64,000 bases of DNA from Nonomuraea candida (GTDB taxonomy: Bacteria > Actinomycetota > Actinomycetes > Streptosporangiales > Streptosporangiaceae): NCBI RefSeq assembly GCF_000725485.1, contig NZ_JOAG01000045.1, positions 25,718-89,717 on the forward strand, read 5' to 3'. The notes under the pieces are model-generated. The model had not been told where the DNA came from, searched no databases, and worked only from the letters and a program-made list of their open reading frames with translations. The translations under genes were made by a program, and so were the position numbers. Within the stretch, counting starts at the first letter, position 1, and each line of letters opens with the position of its first letter. This document shows positions 59,792-64,000 of this stretch, piece after piece.

Positions 59792-61036
59792 GTGCGCATT
59801 CGCCTTCCCCTGGCAGGGCTGCTCGCCCTCGCCGTCCTGGCCGCCGGCTGCGGCTCCTCCGCCGAGCCGGCCGCCGACGGCAAGGTCACCATCAGCTACG
59901 CCATCTGGGACAAGAACGACCAGGCCGGCGCGGAGAAGATCATCGCTGCGTTCCAGCAGGCCAATCCCAAGGTCACGGTCAAGCTGGAGATCACCCCGTG
60001 GGAGCAGTACTGGACCAAGCTCCAGACCGCCGCCTCCGGCGGCACCGCCCCCGACGTGTTCTGGATGAACAGCCTCAACGTGCGCATGTACGCCAAGGGC
60101 GGCGTCATCGCGCCATTCGACGACGCCAAGGCCGCGGGCCTGCCCGAGGCCGTCGTGGACGGCTACCGCCACGACGGCAAGCTCTACGGCCTGCCGCACA
60201 ACGTCAGCATCCCGGCGCTCTGGTACGACAAGAAGATCTTCGACGCGGCCGGCGTGGACTACCCCACCGCCGGCTGGACCTGGGACGACGTCAAGGCCGC
60301 CGCCAAGAAGCTGACCGACCCGGCCAAGAAGCAGTTCGGCATCCTGGCCCCCATGTGGGACCAGGGCGGCTTCTACAACACGATGATCCAGGCCGGCGGC
60401 CACGTGCTGTCGCCCGACGGCAAGAAGAGCGGCTTCGACCACCCCGCCTCCATCCAGGGCCTGGAGTTCTGGACCGGCCTCATCCAGGACAAGCTCGCCC
60501 CCGTCGCCGAGATCTACACCGACACCGACCCCCTGCAGCTCTTCCAGTCCGGCAAGTACGGCATGTACTACGGGGGCGTCTGGTTCGCCTCCACCTACTG
60601 GGCCAACCCCGAGATCCGCGAGCGGATCGACGTGGCCCCGCTGCCCAAGGGCCCGGCCAGGGAGGCCGTCATCCTGCTCGGCCTGGCCAACGCCGTGTCG
60701 GCCAAGAGCGAGCACCCGGCGGAGTCGGCGGCGTTCGCCGAGTTCGTCTCCTCCGAGCAGGCCCAGAAGATCCTCAGCGACAGCGGCGGCGGCGCCCTGT
60801 CGGTCCGCCCCGGCACGCAGGACGGCTGGTTCAAGGCCTTCCCCTCCTGGAAGCTGAAGGAGACCTACGACGCCTCGATGCCGCACGGCGTGCCGTACCC
60901 GGCGACGCTGAACACCGCGCAGTGGCAGGACGTGCAGAACAAGCTGCTCGCCGAGGCCTGGTCCGGCAAGCGGCCGGTGGCCGAGGTGGCCAGGGAGATC
61001 GCGGCGCAGATGAACGAGATCCTGGCCAAGGAGTAA
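59792..61036 (+). CDS. Carbohydrate ABC transporter substrate-binding lipoprotein (family 1)
   Basis: A 414-residue extracellular sugar-binding protein. The signal peptide ends in the lipobox LAAGC (Cys19). The pattern (IWDKNDQAGAEKIIAAFQQANP, then ITPWEQYWTKLQTAASGGTAPDVFWMN, DGKLYGLP) is that of SBP_bac_1 proteins for oligosaccharides. With the GH20 enzyme upstream, N-acetylhexosamine-containing oligosaccharides such as chitobiose are plausible ligands. It starts with GTG at 59792 after a GGAGAAACC tract. Confidence 0.92.
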   Translation: MRIRLPLAGLLALAVLAAGCGSSAEPAADGKVTISYAIWDKNDQAGAEKIIAAFQQANPKVTVKLEITPWEQYWTKLQTAASGGTAPDVFWMNSLNVRMYAKGGVIAPFDDAKAAGLPEAVVDGYRHDGKLYGLPHNVSIPALWYDKKIFDAAGVDYPTAGWTWDDVKAAAKKLTDPAKKQFGILAPMWDQGGFYNTMIQAGGHVLSPDGKKSGFDHPASIQGLEFWTGLIQDKLAPVAEIYTDTDPLQLFQSGKYGMYYGGVWFASTYWANPEIRERIDVAPLPKGPAREAVILLGLANAVSAKSEHPAESAAFAEFVSSEQAQKILSDSGGGALSVRPGTQDGWFKAFPSWKLKETYDASMPHGVPYPATLNTAQWQDVQNKLLAEAWSGKRPVAEVAREIAAQMNEILAKE

Positions 61037-61039
61037 CGG

Positions 61040-61918
61040 ATGCTCTCCAAGCGCGAGTGGGCGTGGGGCTACCTGCTCATCGCCCCCATGGCGCTGGGCC
61101 TGGCCGTCTTCTACCTGTGGCCCATCGCCCAGACCCTCTATCTCAGCTTCACCGAGTCGGGCGTCTTCGGCGGGTACACCTGGGTGGGGACGGCCAACTT
61201 CGCCGAGCTGCTCGGTGACGAGGAGATGCTCGGCGCGCTCGGCAACACCCTGCTCTACGCCGTGCTCGTGCTGGCCGGCGTGCCGCTGTCCATCGTCGTG
61301 GCGGCCCTGCTGAACGTGCCGGGGCTGCGCGGCCTGAGCGTCTACCGGACCCTGTACTTCCTGCCCGTCGTCACCATGCCCGCCGCGGTGGGCCTGACCT
61401 GGCGCTACCTGTTCAACGGCGACTTCGGCGCGATCAACCACCTGCTGGGCAAGGTGGGCATCGACGGGCCGTACTGGGTGGGTGATCCCGACTTCGCGAT
61501 CTACGCCATCGCGATCGTCGGCGTCTGGAGCACGATCGGCTACAACGCCGTGCTGTTCCTGGCGGGGCTGCAGGGCATCCCGCGCCCCTACTACGAGGCG
61601 GCCTCGATCGACGGCGCGGGGCGGCTGCGGCAGTTCTTCCGCATCACGCTCCCGCTGCTCACGCCGACCACGTTCTTCGTCATCGTGATCACGATGATCA
61701 ACGCGTTGCAGGTCTTCGACCTGGTCTTCCTCATGATCGACCTGAAGAGCCCGGCGCTGAGCGGCAGCCGCACGATCGTCTACCTGTTCTTCGAGAAGGG
61801 CTTCGTGCAGAACCAGCGGGGGCTGGCCGCGGCGATCGCCGTGCTGCTGCTCGGGCTGATCCTCGTGCTGACCGCGATCCAGTTCAGGCTGCAGAAGAAG
61901 TGGGTGCACTATGAGTAG
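61040..61918 (+). CDS. Carbohydrate ABC transporter permease (MalF-like)
   Basis: A 292-residue permease with six helices. The N-terminal helix AWGYLLIAPMALGLAVFYLWPIAQTLYLSF and the EAA loop YYEAASIDGAGRLRQFFRITLPLL are of the MalF/UgpA type. It starts three bases after the binding-protein stop. It pairs with the following permease; the ATPase is absent here, as is usual for actinomycete sugar importers that share MsiK elsewhere in the genome. Confidence 0.93.
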   Translation: MLSKREWAWGYLLIAPMALGLAVFYLWPIAQTLYLSFTESGVFGGYTWVGTANFAELLGDEEMLGALGNTLLYAVLVLAGVPLSIVVAALLNVPGLRGLSVYRTLYFLPVVTMPAAVGLTWRYLFNGDFGAINHLLGKVGIDGPYWVGDPDFAIYAIAIVGVWSTIGYNAVLFLAGLQGIPRPYYEAASIDGAGRLRQFFRITLPLLTPTTFFVIVITMINALQVFDLVFLMIDLKSPALSGSRTIVYLFFEKGFVQNQRGLAAAIAVLLLGLILVLTAIQFRLQKKWVHYE

Positions 61919-62729
61919 GCGGCCCAGGACGTGGCCGGCCCACGTGCTGCTGACCGCGGGCGCGCTGGTGATGGTGGCGCCGTTCGCCTGGCAGGTCGTG
62001 GTCTCGCTGCAGACGCTGCCCGAGTCGCTGCGCGTGCCGCCGAAGTTCACGCCGTCCTGGCAGTGGTCCAACTTCGCCGACGTCTTCCGTACGGTGCCGC
62101 TGGCCCGGCAGTTCCTCAACACCGTCGTGGTCACCACGGCCGTCACCGCCGGGCAGCTGCTGCTGTGCTCGCTGGCCGCCTACGCCTTCGCCCGGCTGCG
62201 CTTCCCCGGCCGGGGCGCGGTCTTCATGCTCTTCCTGGCCGTGCTCATGGTCCCGGCCGAGCTGTTCATCATCCCCCGCTACGAGATCATGCAGGGGCTG
62301 GGCTGGCTCAACACGCTGCAGGCGCTGATCGCGCCGGGCGTCTTCGGGGCCTTCGGCACGTTCCTGCTGCGGCAGTTCTTCCTCACGCTGCCCAAGGAGC
62401 TGGACGAGGCCGCGCGCCTGGACGGCGCCAACCCGCTGCAGATCTACTGGCACATCATGCTGCCGCTGGTCCGGCCGGGACTGCTGGCGCTGGGGCTGCT
62501 GACCGTCATGTGGTCGTGGAGCAGCCTGCTGTGGCCGCTGGTGGTCAACACCGATCCGGAGATGATGACGCTGTCGGCCGGGCTCGCCTCGCTGCGCGGC
62601 CAGTTCCAGACCAACTTCCCGATCCTGTTCGCCGGGTCGGTCGTGGCGTCGCTGCCGGTGATCGCGCTCTTCGTCGTCCTGCAGCGGCACCTCATCGCCG
62701 GCATCGCCTTCACCGGCTCCAAGGGCTGA
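61911..62729 (+). CDS. Carbohydrate ABC transporter permease (MalG-like)
   Basis: A 272-residue permease of the MalG/UgpE type with six helices and the EAA loop LDEAARLDGANPLQIYWHIMLPLV. It overlaps the MalF-like gene by eight bases. It ends the operon, followed by a terminator hairpin and the convergent LacI gene. Confidence 0.93.
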   Translation: MSRRPRTWPAHVLLTAGALVMVAPFAWQVVVSLQTLPESLRVPPKFTPSWQWSNFADVFRTVPLARQFLNTVVVTTAVTAGQLLLCSLAAYAFARLRFPGRGAVFMLFLAVLMVPAELFIIPRYEIMQGLGWLNTLQALIAPGVFGAFGTFLLRQFFLTLPKELDEAARLDGANPLQIYWHIMLPLVRPGLLALGLLTVMWSWSSLLWPLVVNTDPEMMTLSAGLASLRGQFQTNFPILFAGSVVASLPVIALFVVLQRHLIAGIAFTGSKG

Positions 62730-62738
62730 CCGCCCCGC

Positions 62739-62765
62739 CGCCCCGCCGCACACGCCGGCGGGGCG
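62739..62765. terminator. Bidirectional terminator of the amino-sugar operon and lacI
   Basis: A 10-bp perfect stem (CGCCCCGCCG at 62739-62748, CGGCGGGGCG at 62756-62765) has a 7-base loop. A second copy of the left arm at 62731-62740 can pair alternatively. It lies between two convergent stops. Confidence 0.75.
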
Positions 62766-62768
62766 CGT

Positions 62769-63791
62769 TCAGCCGGCCGGGGGCGGGGGAGGGGCGGTGC
62801 TCTCCCGCACCACCAGCTCGGTGGCCAGCTCGACGCGGCTCTGCGGCAGCGGCTCGCCGTTGGCCAGCGTCAGCAGCATCGAGGTGGCCGCCGCGGCCAT
62901 CTCGCTGAGGGGCTGGCGGATGGTGGTCAGCGGCGGGATCGCCCACCGCACCGACGGCAGGTCGTCGAAGCCGATCACGCTGAGATCGTCGGGGACGCGC
63001 AGGCCGAGCTGGTGGGCCGCGTGGTAGATGCCGATGGCCTGGCCGTCGTTGGTGGCGAAGATCGCGGTCGGCCGGTCGGGCAGGCGCAGCAGGCGGTGCG
63101 CCTCGGCCAGGCCACCCTCGATGAGGAAGTCGCCCCGGCCGATCAGCTCCGGGTCGACGGGCACCCCCGCCATGTCGAGCGCGGTGCGGTAGCCGTCGAG
63201 CCGGGCCCGGCTGGACAGCGCCGAGTCGGGCCCGGTGATGATGGCGATGCGGCGGTGCCCCAGCTCCAGCAGGTGGCGGGTGGCCGTGAGCCCGCCGTTC
63301 CAGTTGCCCGCGCCGACCGACGGGATGCTGCGGCCCGGCGCGTCGGCCGGGTCGAGCAGGACCAGCGGGATCTCCCGGCGGGCCAGCTGCAGGTGCTGGG
63401 CCTCGGTCAGGCCGGAGAACACCGCGATCACGCCGCTCGGCCGGCGGCGCAGCACGCCCTCCAGCCAGGCGTCCCCCGCGGACAGGTCGCGGTGCAGGTC
63501 GGAGACGCCCACCATCAGCTCGTGCTTGCGCGCCACCTCCGCCACGCCCTTGGTGATCTCCACCGGGTAGTCGCCCTCCAGCGCGTGGAAGACCAGCTCC
63601 ACCAGCGCAGTCGGCGTGGAGCGGCGGCGCTGGCGGCGGTAGCCGTGGCGGCGGATGAGCTCCTCGACGGCGGCGCGGGTCTCCGACGACACCTCGGAGC
63701 GGCCGTTCACGACCTTGGAGACCGTCGCGGTGGAGACTCCGGCCAGCTCGGCGAGCTGGGCGATGGTGAGAGGGGACGACTCCGTGGTCAT
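62769..63791 (-). CDS. LacI family transcriptional regulator
   Basis: A 340-residue LacI/GalR repressor. The helix-turn-helix and hinge (TIAQLAELAGVSTATVSKVVNGRSEVSSETRAAVEELIRRHGYR) span residues 9-53. The periplasmic-binding-protein-like ligand domain includes AIITGPDSALSSRARLDGYRTAL and LSVIGFDDLPSVRWAIPPLTTIRQP. The effector is probably a sugar. It is convergent with the amino-sugar operon. It could control that operon, or the next transcription unit beyond the window, where another sugar-binding protein lies. Confidence 0.92.
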   Translation of the reverse strand: MTTESSPLTIAQLAELAGVSTATVSKVVNGRSEVSSETRAAVEELIRRHGYRRQRRRSTPTALVELVFHALEGDYPVEITKGVAEVARKHELMVGVSDLHRDLSAGDAWLEGVLRRRPSGVIAVFSGLTEAQHLQLARREIPLVLLDPADAPGRSIPSVGAGNWNGGLTATRHLLELGHRRIAIITGPDSALSSRARLDGYRTALDMAGVPVDPELIGRGDFLIEGGLAEAHRLLRLPDRPTAIFATNDGQAIGIYHAAHQLGLRVPDDLSVIGFDDLPSVRWAIPPLTTIRQPLSEMAAAATSMLLTLANGEPLPQSRVELATELVVRESTAPPPPPAG

Positions 63792-63901
63792 GGCGGCAGT
63801 CTAGCCACGGACAAGGGGCCGGAGGGCGGCGGTGGCGTACCAAGATCAGGGTTGTCGCCGGGCCCGCCGGACCGGCCCCCGCCGGCCCGGCGGGCGTGCG
63901 A

Positions 63902-64000
63902 TCAGTACTGGCGGGTGGACAGGACCTGCTTGGCCTGCTCCTGGGTGAACGTGGTCTCCTCGGTCACCACCCGGGCGGGCACCTGCTCACCCTTGACGAC
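63902..64000 (-). CDS. Sugar ABC transporter substrate-binding protein, C-terminal end (partial)
   Basis: The last 32 residues of a gene that continues past the window end: VVKGEQVPARVVTEETTF, then TQEQAKQVLSTRQY and a TGA stop at 63902-63904. The ending TxEQA...RQY matches the C-terminus of ribose/xylose-type periplasmic sugar-binding proteins. It runs on the minus strand, so its promoter lies outside the window. Confidence 0.6.
   Translation of the reverse strand, partial: VVKGEQVPARVVTEETTFTQEQAKQVLSTRQY

Overview
The window is very GC-rich DNA with dense coding, ATGA stop/start overlaps, frequent GTG/TTG starts and several apparently leaderless genes. This fits a filamentous actinomycete. 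Gene content (family 2B encapsulin plus 2-methylisoborneol synthase, lasso peptide cluster, several P450s, GH20/GH43 enzymes, many TetR/ROK/MerR regulators) points to a Streptosporangiales- or Streptomyces-like soil organism; genus is a guess. No rRNA, tRNA, CRISPR array, transposase or phage structural gene was seen. No gene-free stretch exceeds 300 bases.

Layout. 1-2.6 kb: 2-methylisoborneol synthase behind an encapsulin with a cyclic-nucleotide-binding domain, a cargo/shell pair. 2.8-4.7 kb: hydrolase, SDR and small basic protein. 4.87-7.5 kb: compact lasso peptide cluster (precursor, cyclase, RRE, leader protease) with no exporter. 7.6-14.6 kb: HTH membrane protein, Gfo/Idh/MocA oxidoreductase, UvrA-like ABC protein, tiny membrane protein, LLM monooxygenase, methyltransferase. 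14.7-23.2 kb: ROK regulator and M81 (MlrC-type) peptidase divergent from a peptide ABC importer, suggesting a peptide uptake/degradation unit. 23.4-26 kb: DUF1345 protein, then a P450-TetR operon with a palindrome in its promoter.

26.2-31.4 kb: a 1429-residue multidomain protein resembling cargo/toxin proteins linked to extracellular contractile injection systems, translationally coupled to a cysteine-rich protein of unknown function. 31.6-36.4 kb: APC permease, ECF41-type sigma factor with a matching self-promoter, and an XRE-cupin regulator divergent from a thioredoxin-reductase-like/methyltransferase fusion. 36.4-41.1 kb: manA, then a tightly coupled operon (cyclophilin-like/cucumopine-synthase-like protein, D-amino-acid-oxidase-like flavoprotein, P450) whose codon usage is visibly richer in A-ending codons than the rest of the window; this is a candidate small-molecule pathway. 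41.2-45.4 kb: DUF3800-like protein, secreted GH43-CBM13 enzyme, and a head-to-head MFS/MarR pair that has lost both 5' ends.

45.4-53.5 kb: class A beta-lactamase, VOC protein, and three regulator/transporter modules, two with clear operators (a 19-bp inverted repeat for TetR/MFS and a MerR-type palindrome for MFS/MerR). 53.6-64 kb: secreted endonuclease/phosphatase-like protein and a ROK regulator, divergent from an operon for amino-sugar glycan use (Gfo/Idh/MocA, GH20 hexosaminidase, carbohydrate ABC importer), then a LacI regulator and the end of another sugar-binding protein. Short tandem repeats sit at or just after many stop codons.
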